This document shows, piece by piece, positions 25,926-35,148 of a DNA stretch of 64,000 nt. The notes under the pieces were generated by a model. It saw only the letters and a list, made by a program, of their open reading frames with translations, made no database searches and was not told the DNA's origin. Numbering within the stretch: position 1 is the first letter of the stretch; every line of letters begins with the position of its first letter. The position numbers and the translations under genes were made by a program. This stretch comes from CAYVGO01 sp964450725 (GTDB lineage Bacteria > Bacteroidota > Bacteroidia > Bacteroidales > UBA932). The stretch is taken from NCBI GenBank assembly GCA_964450725.1, contig CAYVGO010000004.1:1-64000 (forward strand), given 5' to 3'.

Positions 25926-26744
25926 ATGAACAAGAATAGTAATCTATATACGTTTTTATATTCTATCATCATGGTAGTAGTTGTTGCAGTATTACTTGCT
26001 GTAGCGTACTCATTTTTAAAACCTTATCAGTTGAAAAATATTGAAATAGATAAAAAATATAATATTTTGTTATCTGTTCATCAAGCACAAGGTGCTGACA
26101 CTGTTCAAAATAGGGATTCATATATTGAAAATGAATATAAGCAATACATTACAAACGCTTTTGCTATCGACATGAATGGAAATTTGGTTGCCGGTATTGA
26201 TGGGTTTAATGTTAATATTGCCAAAGAAATTAGTAAATTTAATAAGGGTGATAATAATATCACATTGCCCGTTTTTGAGTGCCAATTGCAAGGTGCAGTA
26301 AAAAAATATATTTTTCCACTTACGGGTAAAGGACTTTGGGGACCTATTTGGGGATATATTTCTTTAAATGAAGATATGAATACAATATCTGGTGTTGTCT
26401 TTGATCATAAAGGTGAAACGCCCGGATTGGGAGCAGAAATTACAACCTCCAAATTTAGAAGTACGTTTGAAGGAAAAACTATTTTTGAAGGAAAAACGTT
26501 TACTTCTATTCATGTTGTTAAAAATGGAACTGCAACGCTTGATGCACATACGGTTGACGGTATTTCAGGAGGAACACTGACAAGTAAAGGTGTAAATGAT
26601 ATGCTATACAATGTATTACAACTTTATAGACCTTATATCACAAAAGTTATGGCAGAAAAAGTTCAAGTGATAAAAATTGACTCTACCATTGTAACACAAG
26701 ATTCAGTTCAACTTCAACCGATACCAACGACACCTAATATCTAA
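25926..26744 (+). CDS. nqrC: Na+-NQR subunit C
   Basis: 272 residues, longer than the Vibrio protein (about 257). One N-terminal membrane helix (10-32) is followed by a periplasmic FMN domain. Covalent FMN is expected on Thr217 in DGISGGTLTSKG. The C-terminus carries an extra tail with KVQVIKIDSTIVTQDS that may be lineage-specific. Confidence 0.95.
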   Translation: MNKNSNLYTFLYSIIMVVVVAVLLAVAYSFLKPYQLKNIEIDKKYNILLSVHQAQGADTVQNRDSYIENEYKQYITNAFAIDMNGNLVAGIDGFNVNIAKEISKFNKGDNNITLPVFECQLQGAVKKYIFPLTGKGLWGPIWGYISLNEDMNTISGVVFDHKGETPGLGAEITTSKFRSTFEGKTIFEGKTFTSIHVVKNGTATLDAHTVDGISGGTLTSKGVNDMLYNVLQLYRPYITKVMAEKVQVIKIDSTIVTQDSVQLQPIPTTPNI

Positions 26745-26791
26745 TAAGTTAGATTGGCATTCATAATATAAATCGTTATAAAAAATATTAT

Positions 26792-27448
26792 ATGGCTACA
26801 AAAGAAAAAGAACCTTTATTTTCGAGCAAAAACTTAGGGTTACTCACATCTCCTATATCTAAGGCTAACCCCATCACCATTCTTGTTTTAGGTATTTGTT
26901 CGGCATTGGCTGTAACCGTAAAATTAGAGCCGGCAGTAGTTATGGCAATTTCAGTAACAATTGTTACTGCTTTTTCGAATCTTGTCATATCACTTTTACG
27001 CAATACTATTCCTTCTCGAATTCGTATTATAGTACAGTTAGTAGTAGTGGCCGCGCTTGTAATTTTGGTTGACCAAATTTTAAAGGCATACGTTTATCAG
27101 GTAAGTAAGCAGTTAAGTGTATTTGTGGGCTTGATTATAACGAACTGTATTGTTATGGGTCGCTTAGAGGCATTTGCATTAGGAAATCCCCCCATTCCCT
27201 CTTTTTTAGACGGATTTGGCAACGGATTGGGGTATGGATTAATTTTAGTCATTGTAGGTTTTATTAGAGAGTTGTTTGGTAATGGTACTGTTTGGAATAT
27301 CCGTATTATCCCTGAATCATTTTACATGTCTGAAGGCGGACACTATTTAAATAACGGACTTGTTATATTGCCTCCCATGGCACTCATTTTAGTAGGCATC
27401 ATTATTTGGGTACAACGTGCCAATAACAAAAGTTTAATTGAAAAATAG
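26792..27448 (+). CDS. nqrD: Na+-NQR subunit D
   Basis: 218 residues, six membrane helices. TNCIVMGRLEAFAL contains the conserved Cys that helps bind the membrane-embedded iron centre shared with NqrE. NqrD and NqrE are internal homologues in inverted topology. It starts 47 bases after nqrC and ends 8 bases before nqrE. Confidence 0.95.
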   Translation: MATKEKEPLFSSKNLGLLTSPISKANPITILVLGICSALAVTVKLEPAVVMAISVTIVTAFSNLVISLLRNTIPSRIRIIVQLVVVAALVILVDQILKAYVYQVSKQLSVFVGLIITNCIVMGRLEAFALGNPPIPSFLDGFGNGLGYGLILVIVGFIRELFGNGTVWNIRIIPESFYMSEGGHYLNNGLVILPPMALILVGIIIWVQRANNKSLIEK

Positions 27449-27456
27449 TTTAGAAT

Positions 27457-28068
27457 ATGGAAAATGTTATTTCTATTTTTATCCGATCTATCTTCGTAGA
27501 TAATATGATATTCGCATTCTTTCTTGGAATGTGTTCGTTTTTAGCAGTATCTAAAAATGTAAAAACATCTTTAGGATTAGGATTAGCCGTTATTTTTGTT
27601 TTAGTATGTACAGTGGTACTCAATTATTTGCTTAACGTTTACATTTTAGAACCCGGAGCATTAGTTTGGCTTGACGAAAGTTTAAAGGATGTTGATCTCT
27701 CATTTTTAAGTTTAATAATTTTCATAGCTGTAGTCGCTTCATTTGTACAAATTGTAGAAATGATTGTAGAGCGTTTTGCTCCGGCACTCTATGCTTCATT
27801 GGGAATATTTTTACCTCTTATTGCCGTAAACTGCGCAATTTTGGGAGGAACTTTATTTATGCAAGAAAGAAATTATGAATCGGTAGCAGAAGTAACAGCA
27901 TTTGGTTTAGGCTCCGGAATTGGTTGGGCATTAGCGATTGTTGCCATTGCCGCCATTCGTGAAAAAATGAGTTATTCTAATGTGCCGGCTCCGTTAAAAG
28001 GGCTTGGAATTACTTTCATTCTTACGGGGTTAATGGCTATTGCATTCATGAGTTTTTTAGGAATATAA
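27457..28068 (+). CDS. nqrE: Na+-NQR subunit E
   Basis: 203 residues, six membrane helices. FFLGMCSFLAVSK and VNCAILGGTLF hold the two Cys that contribute to the iron centre with NqrD. Adjacent to nqrD (8 bases) and nqrF (15 bases). Confidence 0.95.
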   Translation: MENVISIFIRSIFVDNMIFAFFLGMCSFLAVSKNVKTSLGLGLAVIFVLVCTVVLNYLLNVYILEPGALVWLDESLKDVDLSFLSLIIFIAVVASFVQIVEMIVERFAPALYASLGIFLPLIAVNCAILGGTLFMQERNYESVAEVTAFGLGSGIGWALAIVAIAAIREKMSYSNVPAPLKGLGITFILTGLMAIAFMSFLGI

Positions 28069-28083
28069 AAAAATATATAGATT

Positions 28084-29334
28084 ATGGAAAGTGTACTTAC
28101 AACCATTGTTGCTGTTGTTGTATTTTTGACGGTTATTCTTATTCTTGTAGGACTTTTACTATACGTAAAAAGTAAACTGACATCGGCAGAAAAAGTAACA
28201 ATTAAAATCAATGATGGGACAAAAACATTAGAAGTAAATGGAGGAAGTTCTATACTTTCTACATTGTCAGACAATGGTATTTTTTTGCCTTCAGCTTGTG
28301 GCGGTGGCGGTACTTGCGGAATGTGTAAATGTCAGGTTTTACAGGGAGGAGGTTCAATACTACCTACGGAAACAGGATTTTTTTCTCGCAAACAACAAGC
28401 AGACCATTGGCGATTAGGTTGTCAGGTAAAAGTAAAAGAAAGTATTGACTTACATATTCATAAAGAAATCTTGGGAATTAAAAAATGGGAATGTGAAGTG
28501 GTTTCTAATAATAATGTAGCCTCTTTCATCAAAGAATTTGTAGTAAAATTACCTGAAGGTGAGTTTTTGGACTTTAAGTCAGGTGGATATATTCAAATTG
28601 ACATTCCAAAATGTTCTGTAGATTTTTCAAAAGACATAGAAGTTGACCAACGTTTTCATTCAGTATGGGATAGTATGGGCTTATGGAAATTGTTCATGAA
28701 AAATTCTTCTCCCACATTCAGGGCCTATTCTATGGCAAATCATCCTGCAGAAGGGAATATCATAATGTTAAATATCCGTATTGCGACTCCACCTTGGGAT
28801 AGGGCTAAAAACGGATTTGCGAATGTAAATCCCGGAATTTGTTCTTCTTATATTTTTTCTCGAAAACCGGGAGATAAGGTTACGATTTCCGGACCTTACG
28901 GAGAATTTTTCTTAAAAGACACTGACCGTGAGATGATGTTTATTGGTGGTGGAGCAGGAATGGCTCCGATGCGTTCTCACATTTTCCATTTATTTCACAC
29001 CCTCAAAACAGGACGTAAAGTTACATTTTGGTATGGTGCAAGATCTAAAAGTGAAATTTTTTATGAGGAAGATTTTAGAAAGATAGAAAAAATGTTTCCT
29101 AATTTCACCTTTACTATTGCTCTTTCTGAACCATTACCCGAAGATAATTGGACTGGACCGGTAGGATTTATCCATAAAGTGATTGCTGACAAGTATTTGA
29201 ATCAACATAAGTTTCCGGAAGATATTGAATACTATCTTTGTGGGCCTCCGATGATGACAGGTGCAGTAACAAAAATGCTTGATAACTTGGGAGTTCCAGA
29301 AGAAATGGTGATGTTTGATAACTTCGGCTCTTAA
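28084..29334 (+). CDS. nqrF: Na+-NQR subunit F, NADH dehydrogenase
   Basis: 416 residues. An N-terminal membrane helix (5-27) is followed by a 2Fe-2S domain with Cys72, Cys78, Cys81 and Cys113, an FAD domain (FRAYSMANHP) and an NADH domain (FIGGGAGMAPMRSH, YLCGPPMM). Electrons enter here from NADH to FAD and the 2Fe-2S centre. Last gene of the operon. Confidence 0.97.
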   Translation: MESVLTTIVAVVVFLTVILILVGLLLYVKSKLTSAEKVTIKINDGTKTLEVNGGSSILSTLSDNGIFLPSACGGGGTCGMCKCQVLQGGGSILPTETGFFSRKQQADHWRLGCQVKVKESIDLHIHKEILGIKKWECEVVSNNNVASFIKEFVVKLPEGEFLDFKSGGYIQIDIPKCSVDFSKDIEVDQRFHSVWDSMGLWKLFMKNSSPTFRAYSMANHPAEGNIIMLNIRIATPPWDRAKNGFANVNPGICSSYIFSRKPGDKVTISGPYGEFFLKDTDREMMFIGGGAGMAPMRSHIFHLFHTLKTGRKVTFWYGARSKSEIFYEEDFRKIEKMFPNFTFTIALSEPLPEDNWTGPVGFIHKVIADKYLNQHKFPEDIEYYLCGPPMMTGAVTKMLDNLGVPEEMVMFDNFGS

Positions 29335-29406
29335 AATATTATTGAATATAATTTTACATTGTATTGCATGCCCCTCAAGGTATGCAATTTTTTATTAGTC
29401 TTTTAT

Positions 29407-29931
29407 ATGCAATCAATTTTCCTCCTACTTCTTTTCTTACTTTGTTCAATCTCAATTTGGGCTCAAACTATCTTTGATGATGTTAGAAATAATGACGTAG
29501 TAAAAGTTAATCAATATATTAAATCAGGATGTAATATTGACACGGTCAATGAAAAAAATTACTCCCTTTTAATATTAGCAGTATATAATAATAGTTATGA
29601 TGTAGTAGGCGCACTTCTTAAACATTCAGCAAACACCGAATTGCAAGACTTTTCAGGAAATACGGCGTTGATGGGAGCATGCTACAAAGGTTATGAAAAG
29701 ATAGTAACTTTGTTATTGGAGTACAAAGCAAATCCCAATACCCTAAATTACAATGATGCTAATGCTTTATTCTTTGCAGCAACGTTTGGACATAAGTCTA
29801 TTGTAGAGATTTTACTGCAACATAAAGTCAATGTTTTTCAAAAAGATGGTTTTGGAAAAACGGCCTTGGATTATGCCATAGGTCAAGAGCATGAAGAGAT
29901 TGCAGCATTATTGGAAAATGCTATGAAGTGA
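29407..29931 (+). CDS. Exported ankyrin-repeat protein
   Basis: 174 residues from the ATG at 29407, which places a signal peptide (MQSIFLLLLFLLCSISIWAQ) at the start; a more upstream ATG at 29359 would spoil it. Four ankyrin repeats follow (SLLILAVYNNSYDVVGALLK, TALMGACYKGYEKIVTLLL, NALFFAATFGHKSIVEILLQ, TALDYAIGQEHEEIAALLE). It is a protein-binding module in the periplasm or beyond; its partner is unknown. The last 11 bases overlap the convergent mnmH gene. Confidence 0.82.
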   Translation: MQSIFLLLLFLLCSISIWAQTIFDDVRNNDVVKVNQYIKSGCNIDTVNEKNYSLLILAVYNNSYDVVGALLKHSANTELQDFSGNTALMGACYKGYEKIVTLLLEYKANPNTLNYNDANALFFAATFGHKSIVEILLQHKVNVFQKDGFGKTALDYAIGQEHEEIAALLENAMK

Positions 29932-30955
29932 AATGAGCATTCTTTTGACCATACTTTTGTAACGACTTTACGATAATATCCATGTCAAGCGTTTTAAAAG
30001 TTATTGAGTGCAGTAATGATGGGTTACGACTATTTTTTCCTTTTTCATAGGTATTGTCGTAATAGTATAATAATATTTTGACACACTCATTCAAATTTCC
30101 GGTTTTGCAGTATTGTAATGCTTCTTGTGCTTTATCGTAGCCCAATCGTTTGGTAATTTTACTGATGGCATCGCAAAGTTGTGAGATTTCGTAATGTCCG
30201 TAATGGTTTAATATTGTTTCTATCCGTAACTCCAATGGGAAATCAATAAAAACAGTACGACTTGTCCTTATTTGATTGAAAAACTCAGTAGGAATGATGA
30301 CTTTGCCAATCGTACGGCTTTCATCTTCTATCCAAATAGGTTTATTATTATCCAAGAGTTCTAAATGATAAAACAGTTGGTTTTCAAACATTTCCGTAGT
30401 TGGTTGTTCTCCTTTTCCTATTCCTCCAAATGCAGAACCTCGATGGTTGGCTAAAAATTCTAAATCTATTATCTGCTCTCCTGCTTGTTGTAAACATTCT
30501 AAAATCTCTGTTTTTCCACAGCCTGTTTTTCCTCCCAAAATAATTAAAGGATAAGTTTTTTGAAAAGAATTTAACACATAGTTACGAAATGCCTTATAAC
30601 CGCCCTCTAAGATAAAGCATTTTTTGCCTGATTGTTCAAAAAGCCAAGCCAAAGAATTACTTCTCATTCCTCCACGGAAACAATAAAGGTAAAGTTCCTC
30701 CGGAAAATGTTCCACTTGCTTTACCCAAGTCGCCATTTTGGGTGCTACAAATTCCAACCCTTTAACGACGGCTTGGTGTTTCCCTACCTGCTTGTAAATT
30801 GTTCCTACTATGGCTCTTTCATTGTCATCAAAAAGCGGAATATTTACTGCTCCAACAATATGTCCTTTAGTAAATTCTGATGGCGAACGGACATCAATTA
30901 TCATCTTTTTTTCTGATGATGACAAAAAATCAGAAACTGCAAGTTGAGTCGGCAT
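29921..30955 (-). CDS. mnmH: tRNA 2-selenouridine synthase
   Basis: 344 residues. N-terminal rhodanese domain with catalytic Cys92 (YCFRGGMRS), then a P-loop domain with Walker A GGKTGCGKT at 141-149. The enzyme replaces sulfur of 2-thiouridine at the wobble base of tRNAs for Lys, Glu and Gln by selenium, using selenophosphate. It implies a selD gene elsewhere; none is in this window. It begins just 4 bases after the sorting-domain gene. Confidence 0.94.
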   Translation of the reverse strand: MPTQLAVSDFLSSSEKKMIIDVRSPSEFTKGHIVGAVNIPLFDDNERAIVGTIYKQVGKHQAVVKGLEFVAPKMATWVKQVEHFPEELYLYCFRGGMRSNSLAWLFEQSGKKCFILEGGYKAFRNYVLNSFQKTYPLIILGGKTGCGKTEILECLQQAGEQIIDLEFLANHRGSAFGGIGKGEQPTTEMFENQLFYHLELLDNNKPIWIEDESRTIGKVIIPTEFFNQIRTSRTVFIDFPLELRIETILNHYGHYEISQLCDAISKITKRLGYDKAQEALQYCKTGNLNECVKILLYYYDNTYEKGKNSRNPSLLHSITFKTLDMDIIVKSLQKYGQKNAHFTS

Positions 30956-30959
30956 CGGA

Positions 30960-31298
30960 TTATTTTTTTATAATAATGCCTGTAGTGATAGATTGTTGAT
31001 TGATGGTAATGTTGTAAAGATATTGATCTGCCGAGAAATCGGCAATATCAATTTGCTTTTCTAATTCTTCATACAAATTGACCACTTTCTTTAATACACC
31101 GTAACGATTAAAAATTTCAATACTACCGGTAAAAGATTGGTTGAACTTAAAAGTAACATATTCTTTTGCCGGATTAGGATATACCTTAACTTTCTTAACG
31201 ATTTCTTCGTATTTATCTTTCTCTGTTGGGAGGGTGTGTTGTGCTTGAATAGCAATAATGGTAAGGCAAAATAAAATAAGAAGTAGTGATTTTTTCAT
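30960..31298 (-). CDS. Minimal protein made of a signal peptide and a type IX sorting domain
   Basis: 112 residues from the ATG at 31298 (a TTG at 31304 is possible but unneeded). Signal peptide to about 20 (IIAIQAQ), a charged stretch of about 20, then a type A C-terminal sorting domain: VYPNPAKEYVTF, SIEIFNRYGVLKKVV, and YLYNITINQQSITTGIIIKK. Sorting domains normally end long cargo proteins and are removed on export; here no cargo is attached. It may be a decayed large protein, an accessory of the secretion system or a small surface protein. Confidence 0.8.
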   Translation of the reverse strand: MKKSLLLILFCLTIIAIQAQHTLPTEKDKYEEIVKKVKVYPNPAKEYVTFKFNQSFTGSIEIFNRYGVLKKVVNLYEELEKQIDIADFSADQYLYNITINQQSITTGIIIKK

Positions 31299-31377
31299 AA
31301 GCAAATAAATTTTAATGAATATCCTATGGAATTCCGCACATCAAACATGTTTGTTCTGTAAATAGTTTAATGTAGGT

Positions 31378-31785
31378 TTATGTAAAAAACGGCTCTAATG
31401 TTTCTAAAAATTTTTTAGGCGCGGCAATAGGTTTAAAGTCGGATTTACGGACAAATACAAGTTTTGTAGATGCTTCTGTGAGTAACAGGTTATCTTGATT
31501 ATATACTTCATATTCAAAATGAATACGAACTAAGGGTTTCTCCTTTATCATGACACGAACGGTTAACAAATCATCATATTTTGCAGAAGCAATATATTTG
31601 ACGTACATTTCGGTAACAGGCATGGCAATTCCGGCAGTTTCCATATCAAGGTAAAGTAACCCTAATTGGCGCAATGCTTCTGTGCGTGCAACTTCAAAAT
31701 AGAGAGGATAATTACCATAATAAACGACCCTCATTTGGTCAGTCTCTCCATAACGTACTCGTATTTGTATATCTGTGCTGAACAT
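31378..31785 (-). CDS. Acyl-CoA thioesterase of the hotdog 4HBT/YbgC type
   Basis: 135 residues, one hotdog domain. RVRYGETDQMRVVYYGNYPLYFEVART is read in two parts: the Asp of ETDQM is the probable catalytic residue, and YYGNYPLYFE is the following helix. It hydrolyses acyl-CoA thioesters; chain preference unknown. It lies 8 bases downstream of the permease gene and may be co-transcribed. Confidence 0.88.
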   Translation of the reverse strand: MFSTDIQIRVRYGETDQMRVVYYGNYPLYFEVARTEALRQLGLLYLDMETAGIAMPVTEMYVKYIASAKYDDLLTVRVMIKEKPLVRIHFEYEVYNQDNLLLTEASTKLVFVRKSDFKPIAAPKKFLETLEPFFT

Positions 31786-31793
31786 GGTAAAGA

Positions 31794-32522
31794 TTAATGA
31801 GTGTATCTTGTAAGAGAGTGCTTTGTAAGCACTAAAAAAAGAAAAATAACGGATATAAAGTAGATAATATCCCGACTGTGAATAATCCCTCTGCTGATAG
31901 CGTCATAATGTTCTTGGGCGCTAAATAATAATAATGTTGAGGCTATGCTTTTCATTGAAACCATTGCCGACAATCCGTCAAATCCGAGATATAGAAAAAA
32001 GGATAACGAAAGCGATAAAAGAAAGGAGATGATGGGATTACTTACGCATGTTGAACAAAAAATCCCTATGGCGGCAAATGTTGTTCCGACGAGCAAAAGT
32101 CCAATATATCCTCCCAAAGTAGCCGCTTTATCTATCGTACCGTCAGAAGAAAGAAAAGAAATTATACCGAGATATATCAATGAAATGACAAGGGTCAAGA
32201 TTAATATCACAATTACTGCAAAATATTTACCCAAAATAAGTGATGAAGTACTAATAGGTTTGGTGAGCAGTAATTCTATGGTTCCTGTTTTCTTTTCTTC
32301 GGCAAAAAGACGCATCGTAGTAGCGGGAATTAGAATCAGTAATAACCAAGGAGCCAGCATAAAAAACGGTTCTAATGTTACTGCTCCTACGGAAAAAATA
32401 TTGAGTTGACTTTCTGAGAATGATAAAAACCAAGTGTTGGCAATAAAGAATATTGCCAACACTACACCAATACTGAAAGAAGATAATTGATTCTTAAGTT
32501 CAGATTTCAATACAACAAACAT
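31794..32522 (-). CDS. GldF-like ABC-2 permease
   Basis: 242 residues, six membrane helices. Its start (MFVVLKSELKNQLSSFSIGV) and EEKKTGTIELLLTKPISTS are typical of GldF, the permease of the gliding-associated GldAFG transporter, present in many non-gliding Bacteroidota too. The usual partner gldG is not next to it: the thioesterase gene follows at 8 bases. Its ATPase partner is also not in the window. A different ABC-2 exporter is the alternative. Confidence 0.75.
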   Translation of the reverse strand: MFVVLKSELKNQLSSFSIGVVLAIFFIANTWFLSFSESQLNIFSVGAVTLEPFFMLAPWLLLILIPATTMRLFAEEKKTGTIELLLTKPISTSSLILGKYFAVIVILILTLVISLIYLGIISFLSSDGTIDKAATLGGYIGLLLVGTTFAAIGIFCSTCVSNPIISFLLSLSLSFFLYLGFDGLSAMVSMKSIASTLLLFSAQEHYDAISRGIIHSRDIIYFISVIFLFLVLTKHSLTRYTH

Positions 32523-32541
32523 GATTTTTTGTTTAGTATTT

Positions 32542-33741
32542 CTATTTCCATGGATTAAAAATTTCAGAAACTACTTTATTATTTCTGTACATAATATTTT
32601 GCGGAGGCTGTGCTTGGGGAGTGGGAACAATAGTAATATTCTTATAGTAATAATTTAGTATTTCCTCCGCACTATAACCTTCACTTGCCATCTGTATGGC
32701 TCCCTCCTGACATAATCCTACCCCGTGTCCATATCCAAGCCCCTTTAATATTACCTCATTTCCGGAAACTTTAACGGTGAAGTAGGTTGAACGTAGTCCC
32801 AAATCTTTTCGTATTTTGGTTAAAGGCAATTGTCGTTTTCCGACCTTGTAATATTTTCTTCGTCCGTTAGGTTCAAAGTCATATGATTTAACATCTTTGA
32901 CCACTATATTATTTTGTTTCATATAAAGTTGCCACTGTTTCAGAGGAATGGAGGTTTCCCACTGTGAGCCTTTTGAATCTTTACAATGTGAACATTTTGT
33001 AGAGCGTAAGTGAGGGTCTTTTGATGACCAAACATCTTCTGAATTACAAGTTTGCCCTCCACAATTCGCCGAATATACAGGAGTTACAACATGAAAACTT
33101 TTATCAGTGATGACAGCATCTAATGTTTTGTTAACCACTTCTGCAATGGTAGCATTGTATTGCGTACCTTTATATGCTTGGCAATGGACACAATCGCACA
33201 AATTAAAACCTTCTGAAGCGTGTTTGTCAAATTGTGAATATAAAAATGTTCTACAAAGATATGTTTTTACTTCATACAATGTTTTATTGCCCGAATTGCC
33301 GACCTCTGTTCCAATAACGCCGCAAAGATAATGATTTATATTAACTTCATTAATAAACTTGAGAGAAGATTCTTTGCTTTGAATGATTAGATCATTATAA
33401 TATGTTCGGGATTCAATATTGTTGGCTGTATTGACCTGCAAAGTGAATGTTCCCTGTGGCTGTACAGCAACAAGACGTAACATCTTGATATTGTTTTTGA
33501 CATTTCCTCTGAAAGCCATCGTAAAGCCATTTTTTTCACCTATCAGTTGCACTTCATCATCCGGAAAAATAGTCAATTCTTCATCATCAATAATAATTTG
33601 ATAGACCGAATGTTGTACTTTGATATTGGCAAATTGAATTTGCTCTTGATAAAACAGCCCTATTTTTACGGAATTAATATCATTGCCTGAAAGAAAAAAA
33701 CTGTAGAAAAATAAAAAAATAAATGTAAATCCTTTTAACAT
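32542..33741 (-). CDS. SpoIID/LytB-domain protein, exported
   Basis: 399 residues with a signal peptide (MLKGFTFIFLFFYSFFLSG). The SpoIID domain covers about 130-375, with HYLCGVIGTEVG, the NCGGQTCNSEDVW zone and a C-terminal GLGYGHGVGLCQEGAIQMA. In sporulating bacteria SpoIID is a lytic transglycosylase acting on denuded glycan; homologues in non-sporulating Bacteroidota are thought to act on peptidoglycan. Six Cys between about 180 and 270 (CDCVHCQ, CSHCKD, CGGQTC) hint at disulfides or metal. It is 24 bases downstream of lpxB. Confidence 0.88.
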   Translation of the reverse strand: MLKGFTFIFLFFYSFFLSGNDINSVKIGLFYQEQIQFANIKVQHSVYQIIIDDEELTIFPDDEVQLIGEKNGFTMAFRGNVKNNIKMLRLVAVQPQGTFTLQVNTANNIESRTYYNDLIIQSKESSLKFINEVNINHYLCGVIGTEVGNSGNKTLYEVKTYLCRTFLYSQFDKHASEGFNLCDCVHCQAYKGTQYNATIAEVVNKTLDAVITDKSFHVVTPVYSANCGGQTCNSEDVWSSKDPHLRSTKCSHCKDSKGSQWETSIPLKQWQLYMKQNNIVVKDVKSYDFEPNGRRKYYKVGKRQLPLTKIRKDLGLRSTYFTVKVSGNEVILKGLGYGHGVGLCQEGAIQMASEGYSAEEILNYYYKNITIVPTPQAQPPQNIMYRNNKVVSEIFNPWK

Positions 33742-33765
33742 AACTATAAAACAAAAAGATGATTC

Positions 33766-34890
33766 TTACATCACCCTCATCATCTCAAAAACTATCTGTT
33801 CTGAAATTTTATTTCCTGAGAGCAAATTCATAAGAATAACGTACTTTTGTCGTATAGCGTCTATTTTTTTAACATTATAGAGTAAGTCAGATAATTCATG
33901 GCTAACAGATTCTTCCGTTAAATCATTTTGCAGTAATTCCTTTACGGCAGTTTCTTTCAAAATAATATTGACCAATGAAAAATAAGGTAGTTTGACCAAC
34001 AATTTTGCCACAAATATGGATAATGGATTGCCGTAATAACAAACAACTTGAGGAACATTAAGTAATGCGGTTTCTAAAGTTGCTGTACCCGATGTTACAA
34101 GTGCTGCTTTAGAGTGGCGCAAAAGTTCTAACGTAAGGTCGCTGACACATTTTACAGGCTGTCCGGTCAAAATTTTATCATAAACATCCGATGGAACAGA
34201 AGGCATTTTAGTAACCACAAATTGATAATCAGGAAAGCGGTGAATTACGGGCAAAAGACGCGGTAAGACTGCTTTTATCTCCTGTTTTCGGCTTCCCGGT
34301 AAAATGGCAATGATAGGACGATGGTCATTTTCATCTAACAACTCTTTTTGTAATCTCTCTTCCTGATATTCTTTTGTTGCCAATTCTTCAGTCAATGGAT
34401 TACCGACATAAAAGGCATCTATTCCATGTTTTTTAAAATATTCTACCTCAAAGGGAAAGATAACAAACAACTTGTCAACATAACGTTTTAAGAGTTTAAC
34501 CCGAGACTCTTTCCATGCCCAGACCTTGGGAGCAATGTAATAAAAAACTTTAATGTTATGCTGTTTGGCAAACTTGGCAATCCGCAAATTAAAACCGGGG
34601 TAGTCTATCAAAATGAGAGCATCGGGCTGAAAGGTCAGAATATCTTCCTTACAAAATCGAAATAAGTTTCGAATAAATCTTAAGTTCCGAATTACTTCGA
34701 CAAAACCCATAATTGCAGTTTCTTTGTAATGTTTGACTAAATCTCCTCCGGCTTGTTGCATTTTATCTCCACCCCAGCATCTGATTTGAGTTGACGGGTA
34801 AAATCGTTTGATGGCAGCAATAAGATTACTGCCGTGGAGATCACCCGAAGCTTCGCCGGCAATAATATAGAGTTTTTGTGTAGTATTCAT
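33766..34890 (-). CDS. lpxB: Lipid-A-disaccharide synthase
   Basis: 374 residues from the start at 34890 (MNTTQKLYIIAGEASGDLHG); the frame runs 33 bases further but family similarity begins here. GEASGDLHG and the late SGTATLETALLNVPQVVCYY are GT19 signatures. The enzyme joins UDP-diacylglucosamine to lipid X on the inner membrane in lipid A synthesis. A perfect minus-strand -7 box lies about 30 bases upstream. Confidence 0.96.
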   Translation of the reverse strand: MNTTQKLYIIAGEASGDLHGSNLIAAIKRFYPSTQIRCWGGDKMQQAGGDLVKHYKETAIMGFVEVIRNLRFIRNLFRFCKEDILTFQPDALILIDYPGFNLRIAKFAKQHNIKVFYYIAPKVWAWKESRVKLLKRYVDKLFVIFPFEVEYFKKHGIDAFYVGNPLTEELATKEYQEERLQKELLDENDHRPIIAILPGSRKQEIKAVLPRLLPVIHRFPDYQFVVTKMPSVPSDVYDKILTGQPVKCVSDLTLELLRHSKAALVTSGTATLETALLNVPQVVCYYGNPLSIFVAKLLVKLPYFSLVNIILKETAVKELLQNDLTEESVSHELSDLLYNVKKIDAIRQKYVILMNLLSGNKISEQIVFEMMRVM

Positions 34891-34920
34891 AATGGATAGA
34901 TGATTTACAATTGACGATTG

Positions 34921-34928
34921 CAAAGGTA
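34921..34928 (-). promoter_or_regulatory. -7 box of lpxB
   Basis: On the minus strand TACCTTTG, exact consensus, about 30 bases before the lpxB start. Confidence 0.6.
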
Positions 34929-35115
34929 CTCATTTTCTATCTCCGATAAAGTAGATAGGGATATTCTCATCATTTTTTCAGAGAAAATACATCTTGTTTT
35001 TTTGCTATACCAATATACCAAAAAGTCAGTTGGATTACTAATGTAAATTGAACGAATTGAATTAACATTGTCGGTGATTATTTTTTTGTAAAATATTCTT
35101 TACATCAAAAATTAC

Positions 35116-35123
35116 TACCTTTG
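35116..35123 (+). promoter_or_regulatory. -7 box of alaS
   Basis: TACCTTTG, exact consensus, 25 bases before the alaS ATG. TTTG at 35085-35088 is 27 bases upstream, farther than usual. Confidence 0.6.
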
Positions 35124-35148
35124 TAAAAATATAGAGGACGTAATATAT

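Noticed and set aside
23342..29334. RNF complex instead of NQR
   Set aside because: The first subunit lacks RnfC 4Fe-4S motifs, no RnfB ferredoxin gene is present, and the last subunit is the NqrF type with a 2Fe-2S and an FAD/NADH domain.
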